Shown here: positions 12,121 through 24,412 of the stretch, one piece after another | How positions within the stretch are numbered: position 1 is the first letter of the stretch | Layout: every line of letters starts with the position of its first letter | DNA from: Berberis thunbergii | Taxonomy: Eukaryota; Streptophyta; Magnoliopsida; Ranunculales; Berberidaceae | Length of the DNA: 64,000 bases | Direction: 5' to 3' | Assembly: GCA_003290165.1 (NCBI GenBank) | Contig: QNQO01005809.1 | Coordinates: forward strand, 1-64,000 | Translations under genes and position numbers: made by a program | Notes under the pieces: generated by a model | The model's input: only the letters and a program-made list of their open reading frames with translations | Told to the model about the DNA's origin: nothing | The model's database searches: none

Positions 12121-12570
12121 ATTTGATGATGACTGAGCACTAGCAGTATTGTACAATGCGGAATTAGCTCCAACAAACTGATTAAGATGATTCCTTAGCT
12201 GACTCCCTTGAGTGAGTTGATTGACTTGACTCTGCCCAAGTGTATGCTAAAACTGCCCAGACGGCAGTTGCCTACTCTGAAATTGCTGATGAGCTAATGG
12301 TTGCGAATACTGCATTTGATGTTGTACCTAGATAGAAAAAAAATGAATGAGTTCCAGATGAAGCACCTTACTCGTTTTAATGCAAACAAATTCCCTTATC
12401 CAGATTTCATAATGGGGCTGACGTGGTGGTTGAAAAGAAGTGAAGATGCAATCTAAACGGAAAAGGTCGAAAGTGCTTAAAAGAATTAACAACTACTATT
12501 GAGCGCTGAGTTACCGCTTGAAATTTTTGAGCCTGGGATTGCAACTCATGTAGCTGTGGTTGCTGACCCT
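12121..12570 (-). pseudogene. Captured glutamine-rich exons, possibly MED15-like
   Basis: Minus-strand pieces read QPQLHELQSQAQKFQ (about 12505-12570) and, further on, QLPSGQF, stop, HTLGQSQVNQLTQGSQLRN and HLNQFVGANSALYN (about 12121-12330). They are rich in Gln, Ser and Asn and lie between the MOR1-like and DDRGK1-like fragments. The pattern resembles the Q-rich middle of plant Mediator subunit 15, but low-complexity sequence gives weak evidence, so the identity is a guess. An in-frame TAA (after SGQF) shows decay. It could also be a different Q-rich regulator. Confidence 0.35.
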
Positions 12571-12640
12571 GCCACAATAAATAAGTGAACTTAATAAAAT
12601 AAACACGAAAATCATATACACAACTCATGTATGTATACTG

Positions 12641-13526
12641 ACTTTCCACTTGAATTTATCATCTAACATGCTCCTCTGTGCATCTGATAGCTTCCCGACA
12701 ATTCTCCATATGTCCTCACCTGTCACCGCAAAATATTCAATTTGAAGGCTATCACAATCAAAACATAAAATAAACACGAAAATCATATACGCATGTGCAA
12801 TGAAATGAGTTTTTAATCTTGAAATCTTGACACCCGTCCAAGGTAGCAAAAAAATTAGGAGAGAAGTCATAGGTTACGAGGTGTGGGCTAGATATATGCT
12901 GTAAGAAATAACAAAATGGAAGTGCGTCATGTTATTACACCAGATTCCTGTAGTAATTGCAATTGCAGAGTTAGAGATTACCGAGATTCTTATAAGCAGT
13001 GGCGAGTGTATTTAACACATCTTTCCAAAGTTCACCATCTCGTTCTGATGTTAAACTAGCAACATGTTGCAATAGTTTCAATTGCCCACTTATCTGCCAC
13101 AGGGTAACCAATTTATTGAGTAATGTTTATCTTCATAAAAAGATATATCAACCAAAAGTCACAGTGCTTACCTCTGGTACATGATCATCAATTAAGAAGC
13201 CAACAAGATCAACACACTCTATCCAAGTGCGATTGTTTTTAGAGCGTAAACCCTCAGAAATATAAGGAAATAGCCTTGGTGCTGAATAAATGTAACAAAT
13301 CTGTTTCATGAGGTCTCACATTTTCTCTCGAACCTTCTCTATATTGTGTCCAGACTGCAATACAAGCTAAAATTAAACAATGCACCTGCATTGAAGTCTA
13401 CCAGAAAGCAATGTCGAAACAAACCTTTTCCATAAAGCATGGAAGAAATATTGATGCTTCTGCTTCAGTCAGAGTATAACCCTCATCCTTAAGCACATTA
13501 AATAGATCAGGCAGGAACTCTAGCAC
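12641..13526 (-). pseudogene. MOR1: Captured MOR1/GEM1 exons, C-terminal TOG region
   Basis: Four minus-strand exons with splice signals. 13526-13425: VLEFLPDLFNVLKDEGYTL and SIFLPCFMEK. 13354-13172: SGHNIEKVREKM, a TGA stop, then RSKNNRTWIECVDLVGFL. 13093-12982: ISGQLKLLQHVASLTSERDG. 12719 to about 12641: GEDIWRIVGKLSDAQRSML then DDKFKWK. These match consecutive parts of MOR1/GEM1, the plant XMAP215-family microtubule polymerase whose TOG domains bind tubulin. The stop replaces an Arg codon (CGA to TGA). The order is collinear with the parent gene, and the N-terminal MOR1 piece lies 5 kb away at 18272-18792. Confidence 0.85.
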
Positions 13527-13689
13527 CTGCTTGTTCCAAAATAAGTTTCAGTACAAGTATTTCAAAACTGTATGCAAATGCAATTAACAAAGGGAGATAA
13601 ATGCAGTCCACAAATCCAGGAAAAGAGACGCTGTCCCTGAATTCCAAATATCCAGTTAGAGTGCATACATTAGTGCCAGAAAAAACTAA

Positions 13690-14956
13690 ACCGGCAATAA
13701 CCAGATTCCATGGATATACCAAAAGAAGTCACCGATCCTCTCAACATCTACATTGATGAAATTTGTGATTTTCCCAGTGCTTGAACCAAAATTCTTGATT
13801 GACAGAGTTTTCTTGTATATTGAGACTATAAGAGCTGCTCTTACTCGAATGCCTATCCTGTGAGCTCCAAAGTACCATTGTCATTGTGACAATGATTCAA
13901 CAGTCTTTGAGAATAAGAAAATGAATGCAAGAATAAGTCCATATCTGTGGCTTGAATCATCTTGTTTTTCCGATAGGAAATTCACAAAGTTCGTGATTAA
14001 GTAGGGACCCATATAGGAAGCAATTGTGTTTGTACCTGAAAATTTTGAAAAATAAATGTAAAGAACAAACACATTTGCTATAAACACAGTTTGATTGCAA
14101 TAGGCAAAGTAAATTGAGGAGTTATACCTGCAAAGATTGCATTAACGTCGAGAGGTCTCCATATAGCATAAATTATAGCTTTCGGTAGAGAAAATGTTTC
14201 AAATTTCTGCCTGCGAAATTATTCTTGAAAAGAGGCAAAAGATTTCTCTACCGTTTCAGATTCACATACTGGAAGAACATGGGCAAATTCAAGTTTCTGA
14301 TGCCGACCCTTTTCAAATAGAGAGTTTAGCCACCTGAAAGTAAGTAAGCTCCACACTGTGGCTTTCGATAATGCATCCATATCCTTATTGACACCTTCAT
14401 CTTCCTTCTGAAGTAATGGGTGCTCAATCTCTAGAACATTTTCCGCATAATTGAAATGCAAAGCATTCAAACAAAGCAGTATAGACAAGGGAACTGAAAC
14501 AAAATCCGAAAAGTTAGCCTTGAGGAGCAAGTGCCGGAACCATTTCGATTCAAAATAGACAAGGACATAAACGAAGACAGATACCATGTTGAGAATGCTT
14601 GAAAATAGCCACCAGAAAATAAGAACCAAATGCCATCTCTTGTCTTCTCTAAAAGGTCTACTCTTGAAGTAGACTGGAAACATTGCTGCTAGACCCCAAG
14701 TTACTGCCTTAAAAATTGACTCAATAGAGATTTTATTGAGCACCCAAACCTCATAAAAACAAAAACCCAAGTATGAAACTGAGATTAGAATGCTAGAAAC
14801 AATAGTAATCTTCATAAAAGCTTCAAACTTCCTCTTTGTTGGTTGTTTCAGTTCACCATCCTCTACATGTCTACTTTGTTTCAGAAGCTCTATTAACATC
14901 CATACAAGCAACAACGAAAACCCTATTACATTAACAATCATCACAGACAACTCCAT
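13690..14956 (-). pseudogene. Captured ABCC (MRP-type) transporter exons
   Basis: Exon 14956-14128 starts with ATG and encodes a hydrophobic N-terminal membrane region (VIGFSLLLVWMLIELLKQ; LVLIFWWLFSSILNMVSVF). It continues with WSLLTFRWLNSLFEKGRHQ and FSLPKAIIYAIWRPLDVNA, after a TAA at 14217-14219. Exon 14035 to about 13690 reads GTNTIASYMGPYLITNFVN, then, after a frameshift near 13885, RIGIRVRAALI and DVERIGDFFWYIHGIWLLP, followed by a stop. This is the start of an ABCC-type transporter: TMD0/L0 and the start of TMD1, with no nucleotide-binding domain. The family exports glutathione conjugates, mostly at the tonoplast. The stops and frameshift show a dead copy. Confidence 0.87.
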
Positions 14957-15142
14957 CCCACTTCAGAAATTTGAAGAACCATGCAAGAGAATGAAGAAGG
15001 AATATGAAGTGTTCAAGGCCCTATAGGAATAATTTCATCAAACATGGTACAAAAGCAACAAGAGAAGCCACTTGGGGATTGAGAAATAAGAAATAATGAC
15101 TTAAAAAACAGAAGAATATGAAGATTAAGGCAGTTATAAGGA

Positions 15143-16197
<1,055 letters not shown>

Positions 16198-16200
16198 CAA

Positions 16201-18270
16201 TTATTATAGCAAACTCAGTCAGATTAGATACCCTTCAAGTTAAAAAATAAATATAAAACGTAAACAACTGCCTGGTCTTTTGACTCAAAGTCATTCACTT
16301 TGAGAAAAATATGAATTAAATAACATCCACTGTGTATGTCATAATAGGAAATTGAAAATTATTTGGGACGTGAAAAACTGCAACACTGATTATTAATATA
16401 GGTTAGTTATAAGCCACAAACAAACTGCAAATTAGTTGGGAGAAAAACAAAGATAAGAAAGGCGTGCACGCTGGGTGGGTGAGGCCTCAAGCCTCTTGTT
16501 AATATGATCATGATCATGAGTAAGCATATCAATAAACACATGACAGTGTTACAATGAGATCCCATATCTAATTTTTTCATGTAATAACACAAACTCTATT
16601 TTCCATCCCAATCATAAATTTTCAAGCATAAATTTTTGGTCAATCATGATAAGTAACTTGAATGTCCTATTTCTCATGCCTATATGAAGTGCCTTGGACA
16701 CTCCAATTCGTTTGTCTCTAGCTCTTTTGTGTGCCCCTACTTCTATGATTTTTACTTGAAATGTTTTTGTCACCCTGCCACTCAAGTATATTTAGTAGTA
16801 GTGCCATCCACAGACTCTTATAATCATTCAAGTGGTTTCACACTCTAAGATCATTTCGCAACCTGATTGCTCATATGCATTTAATATTTTTTTCTTTACA
16901 CCTACAATTGTTCCAACAAAACTTAATCAGGTGCCATTAACATGACATAGTTCGAGTCAGCGTGCCTTTAATATTCCACTTAACGAGTCTAGGTGCCTCC
17001 AAAAATCCAATTTACTTCATGCTATTACGAAGCTTCACTCGACACATAATTTAATGTACAAATCCAAAGTATGTCATTGTGAAATTTCGAGGTATAATCA
17101 TGTTCTTAATAAGAAATAACCAGAAATGAATAAAGCAAGAAAAAACATAGCTAGTAAAATTATTTTCTAATAAGAGATAAAGGCAAATATCATTTACCTG
17201 CGAACAATACAAAAGTAAAATCTGCCTGCAGCAGCAGTAACTGAAACAGATGCACTAATCTTAATTGAACAATGCGGATCTACCTGCAAAAGGATACACA
17301 ATGTTACATCCTTTTCAAAGAAGAAAATAAAAGAAACATGAAAAAGATATTGTAATGCACATAAACTTTGCAAGTGGAGTAGCTTATACCAGTAGCAAAA
17401 CAGTAGTCATGTCAGACTCTTGAAAACAGTAGTAATGTCAAAACCCTTTTTATTAACATCAAAACGACACACAAGAAAACTTAACACAAGCTTGATCAAT
17501 CTCTTACTGCAACACCCACACACAAAAACAGAACAAATCAATGAAACCCAATACAAGAAAACAACTCATTCTATTTCAGAATATAACCAAATACAGGCCT
17601 GAAAAGCTCTTCCTATTTCAGAAGCAGAACAGTAATGAAAACCATGTGTTTTGTTTGGTCTGGCGCATTGAAGGTTCACCAATCAACATGGCAGGGGGTA
17701 ATAATTCCACTGATTCCAGGCAAACAAAACTTGAGAAAGCTTAAACATGCATTTGGCTATAAATAATATGTCTCCAAAACAGGCCACTAAAAAAATACTT
17801 TGAAGTCATTCTAAAGCAATAGTTTTTTGTGGGAAACCTCAGAAGAGTATCACCCTTTAGCTTTTCTAACTAACATTTACCCCTTGGCAACACAAAGAAA
17901 ATGAAAAAACTTGATATGATTAAACTGCAATAACAATAATAATAAGAAATAAATAAAATGACACTCCAACTAAGTACTGAGTGAAAAATGAAAAATGTTC
18001 ACTAATGCCCATGGGATGAGATTTTTTTTAGATCGGCAATCAAGTTGTGTACCATCCAGTTAGCTACCCCCACAACATAAAAATCTAGTAGCTTTCAAAA
18101 GGTCCCAGAAGAGAGAAGAAAAGAGGAATATTCTGTTAATAGAAGCTAAGATTTTCTTGTGTGTCCATTAGTCTAAGAATAACAAAACTCATTACTTTAG
18201 GTGAGATTGAGCCCAACCAGAAATACCATGCGCACTATTGGAGATAGTGATGGAATGAAGAAAAAACTTG
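16201..18270 (-). other. CACTA 1 interior with one unidentified exon-like segment
   Basis: Mostly AT-rich, intron-like sequence. The only coding-looking segment is 17283-17198 (minus): an 86-nt stretch after a TTTTGCAG acceptor and before a CAG/GTAAAT donor, open throughout as VDPHCSIKISASVSVTAAAG then RFYFCIVR. I do not recognise the parent gene. I see nothing I can support in the rest. Confidence 0.45.
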
Positions 18271-18271
18271 C

Positions 18272-18792
18272 CTTCAATAACATCAATGAGTGTTAAGCAC
18301 CCAGCCTTGTGCACAGCTTGGAGAGTGTGAGTAAGAGCATCTGTAACAGTTGGTTTTTTTCCTTTCAATTTTTCCTATTCATAAGATAAAAAAAATATTG
18401 TGAGCCAATCCTATCTAGTAAGTAACAACTTGAAGTAGACAAACATAAAAAAGTAATAACCAAAAAGGAGAACAAAAAAAAGAGTAAAAACCATACTGAA
18501 AAAACACTAGACATGTCGGATACAATTCAGTATCACTGCACATGATTATGTTCAGTTAAAACCCCAAAACTAGCATTTCATAGATTTTAACTAAAAGATA
18601 ATCAAGGAAACCACTGCAATATTATAAATAATCCTATTACATAGTAAATAGAGCATGTTTCACTTTACTTATAAGCAAAACTGGTAAGAGAAACCGTGAG
18701 CCTCCAGAAAAATGATTTCTCATTCCCCTAGCAAGATTCCCAATAGCTTGTATAGCTTCAACTGCAACAGCTATGTTCACATCCATAATAAG
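18272..18792 (-). pseudogene. MOR1: Captured MOR1/GEM1 exons, N-terminal TOG region
   Basis: Exon 18792 to about 18674 (after TTGCAG) reads LIMDVNIAVAVEAIQAIGNL then ARGMRNHFSGGSRFLLPVLL. Exon 18374-18272 (after ATAG) reads EKLKGKKPTVTDALTHTLQ then AVHKAGCLTLIDVIE. These are adjacent pieces of an N-terminal TOG domain of MOR1. The donor of the second exon is GCAAGT instead of GTAAGT. In the parent gene this region lies far upstream of the MOR1 exons at 12641-13526; here about 5 kb holding PES and ABCC fragments separates them, although order and orientation match the parent. Confidence 0.85.
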
Positions 18793-19185
18793 CTGCAAGC
18801 AAAAAGGTATACCTAAATTAATGAAGTTAGAAATTTCCAAAGCGGCTGATTTTGGAGGGAGGTTATGGAGACAGGATTATCTATACCCAAATTTAATGGA
18901 TTTTAAATTTCCTAATCACGTCAACGGTGTCTTAGTAGGAATTTTGATGAATCCATTCATATATATATGTTGCTCATTACTTATACATCGATATACAGTA
19001 AAACCCTACAGCTACTCTTTAAAATAAGAAGAATAAACAGAGGCAAACAACAACAATAACATAAAACAAAAAAGGAAGGGAGGGAGGCAAATCTTGTGAG
19101 TTTGGGTACGGGCATTAAACTATACATGTTAAGATTACTAACACACAATCAATGAAAAGCATATCTACAAAATTCAAACAAATAT

Positions 19186-19560
19186 AAACACCATGTCAAA
19201 AAAACACAAAATTTAAACCCTAAATCAAATGGGCACATTGAATTCCAACTCACCTTAGCTTGAAAACAAGTTGGTCTCAACTTTCGTCCCCCGAACGCTT
19301 AGATCTGAAATTAGGATAGCTTTCAAACACCATGTCAAAAAAACACAAAATTTAAACCCTAAATCAAATGGGTACATTGAATTCCAACTCACCTTAGCTT
19401 GAAAACAAGTTTAATGAAAAGTTGGTCTCAACTTTCATCCCCCAAACGCTTGGATCTGAAATTAGGATAGCTTTCAAGTCAGATTTCACCAAAACAGAAC
19501 ACCATCATCAAAAGATCTCATTAAACAATGAACAAGTTTCGAAATTTCGACTTACCCAGA
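19186..19560 (-). other. CACTA 1 leader region with 140-bp tandem duplication and splice donors
   Basis: Two near-identical copies of about 140 bp, at 19186-19325 and 19326-19475, each containing AACACCATGTCAAAAAAACA. On the minus strand each has an AAGCTAAG/GTGAGTTGG donor-like site, and a stronger AACTCTGG/GTAAGTCG donor lies at 19555. No open frame of note. Position and signals suggest a non-coding first exon followed by an intron that leads into the captured exons. The promoter is not identified. Confidence 0.5.
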
Positions 19561-19869
19561 GTTTGAAAACTAGAACAAGCCCTAGATCTGACAATTCACA
19601 AAACCATCTGTGTCAAATTTTGCCTAAATTATCAAAAACCTACTTTGTTGTTCAGAACTACTCGACTGTTCGGTCACTTGAGATCTCGTATGATAAAAGA
19701 GTTTTTGAGAAGAAAGAGAGAAAGACGAATGTTCTTCGCTGACAGTGAGAGAGAGACCTCTACAGAGTTTGAAGCATAAGAAGCATATAATTTTTTTCGC
19801 CAAATTTAAAGCGCGAAAGTTTTGGAGGCAGAGCGCGAAACTCTCTCCACACATACACACGTGCAAAAC

Positions 19870-20173
19870 ACATGTGTTTAGCCACGGTTTTAAACCGTTG
19901 GCAATTCAAAACACGTTTGTGCCCACGGTTTTAGCCCATTGCCTATTATAGCCACGGTTTTTAGCCGTGGCAAATGAACCCACGGTTTTAAACCGTGGCC
20001 ATGGGGTGGTGATTATTGCAACGGTTTTAAGCCGTTGGCAGTTCAAAACACGTTTGTGTTCACGGTTTTAGCCCATTGGCCATTATAGCCATGGTTATTA
20101 GCCGTGGCAAATGAACCCACGACTAAGAACCGTAGCCATCTATGTGTAGCTAAAATGGCCTTTTGGTGTAGTG
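19870..20173. repeat. Right CACTA terminus and subterminal repeat array
   Basis: From about 19878 to 20135 there are around ten copies of the CCACGGTTTT core, in both orientations, with GCCGTGGCAAATGAACCCAC-type linkers. They are followed by TGTGTAGCTAAAATGGCC and the inverted TIR GGTGTAGTG at 20165-20173. A local 120-bp duplication is visible: TTCAAAACACGTTTGTG occurs twice. The array matches that at the left end and at 59270-59480. Confidence 0.88.
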
Positions 20174-20176
20174 TCC

Positions 20177-20784
20177 GTCGAGACGTAGAGGTTGCGCAAG
20201 AAACTGAGACTAAGGCATGTTCTGAACTGTGGTCTCTTTCTAATGAGAATGCTTCGAAGGAGGACGAGTGGGCTGCTCAGAAGCAGCAACTGGAATCCGA
20301 GGTGGAGTTCAATGCTCGAGAGGCAAGGAAGGTTGAGGACCAGCTCGATCTGGATTGGCATGAGCTTAGTGCTGTGAAAAGCAGTTTGGCCTCGGAGCAG
20401 TTTCAGGTCGACACACTGACTGACAAGTTGGAGTTGTTAAATTTTGAACTTCCTGACTCAATGGCGTGGGAGGAAGGGCTACTGCAAGAACAAGGCAGAT
20501 GCGAGTTTCGTTGGGTTGTACATGGTAGGCTAGAGCAGCTGGCTCTAATGAAGGAGGAACATCCAGAGTTGGATCTCGACCGTTACAAGAAGATGTCATA
20601 TGTAGACCTATCCATTGCCTTTGTGACGTCAGACAAGGAGGACAGTTCAGATCATGATGCCCAGGCAGTGGTGCGTGTTGACACAACTCCTGATCCTTCT
20701 TCCATTAAGCTTAGATCTTCTGTTGTTATACCTTCTTCGGATATGGGAGCTACAAGTTCAAGTAAAAAGGGCTTGATGACCTGA
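20177..20784 (+). pseudogene. Coiled-coil ORF copy B, 3' part
   Basis: Continuation of the frame split by the CACTA: RRDVEVAQETETKACSELWS, QKQQLESEVEFNAREARKVE, DTLTDKLELLNFELPDSMAW and, at the end, DLSIAFVTSDKEDSSDHDAQ. The frame is open over about 200 codons, better than in copy A. It ends in a fusion: after VVIPSSD the sequence jumps by deletion straight into the sub-repeat array (MGATSSSKKGLMT), removing about 770 bp present in copies A and C. Confidence 0.7.
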
Positions 20785-21290
20785 CTGAAAATCAGTGGTC
20801 CCATGGCAAGTCATCGAGATCAGCTTGGGACTAACTAGGCTCCCACCTTCCAAATCATCTACACCTATGCACATCAAGCTACAAATTTGGGAGTTTTCGG
20901 CGGCCACGCTGAAAAGCATCGGTCCCGTGGCAAGTCGTCGGAATCAATTCGTGGCTGACTAGGCTCCACCTTCTAGACTATCTACACCCACGCAATAGGG
21001 GCTACAAGTCCATGGTTGGTGATAAGGCAGCCACACTAAAAAGCAATGATCCCATGGCGAGCTGAAGGAATCAGTTCGGGACTGATTTGGCTCCCATCTT
21101 CTAAACTATCTACACCCACGCAGTGGGGGCTACAAGTCCAAGGTTGGTAATTTGGTGGCCACGCTGAAAAGCAGTGGTCTCGTGGCGAGCCGTCGGAATC
21201 CGTTCAAAACTGGCTAGGCTCCAACCTTCCAAACCATCTACACCCGCGCAGTGGGGGCTACAGGTCTGAGCTTTGATCAAAAGCTTTCGT
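20745..21290 (+). repeat. Degenerate tandem sub-repeats, copy B
   Basis: Same 110-140 bp repeat family as at 4620-5300, about four units, beginning in the middle of a unit because of the deletion described for the preceding ORF. Unit order matches copies A and C, so the array was duplicated as a block rather than re-amplified. Confidence 0.75.
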
Positions 21291-21989
21291 TACTAGTTGT
21301 CACTAGCTAGGCTTACTTGATTGGGTTCGGAGATCATTGACCGCGAAGGGGGCAATGATCCCTAGCAAGTCGTCATCACTAGGCGTGATAGTGCTGATTA
21401 TACTCTCACTTTCTAGACCATCGAGATTCGTGCTAAGTGGACTAGGTATCGGGAGATACCAGAAGCCGTCGTCATCAACTTAGGCTGACTAAGCTTGCCC
21501 TATTATAAAGGGGTTCCGCCCGTTTGAGGGCATGCGAACCCATGTTCGTTAGTGTCACGCACTATGTGTACAACATTGTTTTAAAACAAACAACGATCCG
21601 TAGGTATGGTCTGTGCATCAAGGTTGCTTTGGATTTGCGTTGGTGCCTAGCATGCAACAAAATACTGTTTGAATGGTAAGCCGAGTAGATCGATTTTTTG
21701 TGCCCACAAAAGAAGAGTTGGGTTTTCTTGTACGGTTGAGCTACGTGTATGACAGATTGCGCCGGTGACACGTGTACGACATAGGATGCAGAATGGTTGA
21801 GTGTAGGTTACTCCCCCTAAATTCATGGGGTTGTGTGCAACTCCATTAATTGAGCGAACGTGGTCTGCACACTTTCCTTGGGAACCATCATTTCTTCATT
21901 TCCCACACGGTATTCTATGCTTAGCAGTTAATGCAGGAGGCCCGTTTAGTGAACCATTACGCCTATATAATGGTGTCTTCTCATATCCA
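21291..21989 (+). promoter_or_regulatory. LTR-like promoter and tail, copy B
   Basis: The TATA-type core ATTATAAAGGGGTTCCGCCC lies near 21501, with a second TATA-like CCTATATAATGG near 21963. The tail ends at GGTGTCTTCT and is joined to the Athila-like protease at exactly the same base as in copy A (5990). No gene is visible in this stretch. Confidence 0.55.
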
Positions 21990-24175
21990 CGGCAGTAGTG
22001 ATGGTGCTCTCAAGTTCATCCTCATTTCTGACGTCTAACAATTTCTGGGCCAAATTGTCATTCACATTAATAAAAAAACAAGAATGAATTTTAGTAGGAT
22101 ACCTCGTGGCTTCAAAGATATTGAAGCCAATTACATCACCATCAAATTCCATGGTCAGTTTCCTCGCATGCACATCAATATTTGTCTTCGCAGTTTTCAT
22201 GAAGGGGCGCCCTAAAAGAAGAGGCAAAGGTGCTAAAAATTTCAAATGTTCCATCTCAAGCACATAGAAATCTGTTGGGAATATCAAATAGTTAACCTAC
22301 ACCAACATATCTTCCAACAAACCTTGAGGATATGCATTAGAACGGTCAGCCAATTGAATAATAACACCATCATTTTTTAGCTTTCCGAGATTCATAGATC
22401 GATAAATAGAATACGGCATAACATTAATTGAAACACCTAAGTCTAACATTGCATTTTCAATTTTAGTATTACCAATAACACAAGGGAGAATGAAACTACC
22501 CGGATCCTTACACTTCGGAGGCAATTTCCTTTCAAGAACTGGGGAAACATTCTCACTCACCTTAAATACCTCTCTATCTCGAAGTCGTCTATTTGTTGTG
22601 CAAAGCTCCTTAAAAAATTTTACATACTTAGGCAACTGCTTAATAGTATCAAGAAGTGGAATATTGACCTGGACTTTTTGGAAGATTTCCTTATCATGTT
22701 CATGTTTTCTAGATTTGGCAAACCTGCCTGGAAAAGGTACAAAAGGTGGAGAAAGATTAGCAGAAACTGAATTTGGAATGCTCACCTTCCTACCTTGGAA
22801 CTCTGGTGTTTGAACGATGGATGAATTATCCTTTTGCAACTCAACTTCCCTTTTTCGACTCTGTTTAGGGACTATTTGTTCAATCTCAATTTGCCCACCA
22901 CTCCTCAATGTAATTGCTTTTGCAGTTTCAAACCTGCCTTTCGGATTTGGAATGGTAGAAGTAGGAAGTTTTCCTTGCTCGCGAATTTGTCCAATAAACT
23001 TAGCTATTTGTCCCATCTGTAGCTTCAAATCGGCTATATCTTTTGCTTGGTCTTGTTGAGAAATAGTTAACGATTTCATAATCTCATCATAATTAGGGGG
23101 CATACCTGAATTGTGTTGAAGTGGTTCCGGTGGTCCTTGAAAGAAACCAGGGGGTGGCCGATTCGAAGCTTGTTGTTGAGGTTGTTCTGAATTTCTCCAT
23201 CCAAAGCTTGGTGGTGATTTCTTCAATCTTCATTGTAAGTATTCGAATAAGGGTTATTCCTATAGTGATTTTGCCCATGAAAACTTACTGCGTTAACATT
23301 CTCCTAACCGCCATTCTCAATCAGTTGAAGACATTGATCAGATGGATGTCCTGGCTGAGTGCACATGCCACAAACTTGTGCAACTCCTACCACATTCGAC
23401 TTCCCTAGAATCTGACTACAACTGAGGTAAGATTAGCCATTTGAGCTTCCAAACTATAATTAGTACTTACCTTATTGACTTGGCGTGTCGGCTCTCCAAT
23501 TCCTTCATACTGTTGGGCGTTTAAGGCTCGGTTTGCACTCAAAGTCTTTGCTGTTACTGGAGATTTATCAACCAAAGCTCCTCCTGCCGCATCTGACATC
23601 TGTCGCTCAAGAGCAAGTAATCCCTCATAAAAGTATTGAATTGGGAGCTCTTCTTTCATCTAATGTTGCGAACATGACGCTATGAGAGTTTTGAAGTGCT
23701 CGTAGTAAGTTGGATATGATTCTCCTGGACCTTGTTGTATACCACTGATTTTCTTCCTCAACAAGATAATTTTGGAAGTTGGAAAGAATTTATCTTGAAA
23801 CACCTTCTTCATGCTCTCCCAAGAATATATTGTTGTGGAAGGTAGTTCATAAAGCCAATCCTTAGCCCTATCAGCCAGATAAAAGGGAAATGTTCTTAGC
23901 ATCAAGATGTTCTCATCCACAATCATTGGCATCATACTGGAGCATACAAATTCAAATTCCTTTAAATGTTTATTTGGATCCTCCATAGAAAGACCATGAT
24001 ATTTTGGAATATGGTGAAGTAGGCTGGATTTTAGCTCGAATGACTCTGTCTTGCCCTGCGCCGTTGTTGGATACTGAATGCACAGGGATGCGGCATTGTC
24101 CAAAGTGGATGCCAAAATTTCTTTAATAGATCTATTGTCTCCCATGTCAAACTCTTCAGATTCAGAGCTAGACAT
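21990..24175 (-). pseudogene. Athila-like gag-protease, copy 2
   Basis: The best-preserved gag copy. Frame 24175-23660 (171 codons) is the gag core, starting MSSSESEEFDMGDNRSIKEI. CCHC knuckle CGMCTQPGHPSDQC lies near 23335-23385. Frame 23226-22297 (309 codons) covers the proline/glutamine-rich linker (NRPPPGFFQGPPEP), a basic segment and the protease active site (LDLGVSINVMPYSIYRSMN). Frame 22287-21946 carries LLLGRPFMKTAKTNID and the C-terminal part. Stops or frameshifts near 23659, 23260 and 22295 remain, and there is no reverse transcriptase. Compared with copy 1, the 309-codon stretch is intact where copy 1 has two breaks. Confidence 0.87.
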
Positions 24176-24327
24176 TTTGTGGCTATTTTGTTTCTCTCCT
24201 TCATCTTCTAAATGTTTTCACAGGCTCTGAATCGTATTTTAATAAATTTTCGTTGGATCTCCTATTGTACATGAATTGATACTTGAGATAAAAATAGAAA
24301 GAATAAAAAATCAATAAAAAAGAAAAA

Positions 24328-24358
<31 letters not shown>

Positions 24359-24360
24359 AA
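24328..24360. repeat. (AAAT)n microsatellite
   Basis: About eight AAAT units in the leader between gag and the primer-binding site. Copy 1 has only about three units at the same place (near 8305-8320), so this tract expanded or contracted after the duplication. Confidence 0.9.
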
Positions 24361-24390
24361 ACTAATGAAGTAATTAGCAATTTTACTAAT

Positions 24391-24407
24391 CCTCGGCAAC
24401 GACGCCA
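24391..24407 (-). other. tRNA-Asp-type primer-binding site, copy 2
   Basis: The minus strand reads TGGCGTCGTTGCCGAGG, identical to copy 1, next to the LTR end GTGCATCA. The same two departures from the tRNA-Asp consensus are present in both copies. Confidence 0.8.
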
Positions 24408-24412
24408 AAAAT

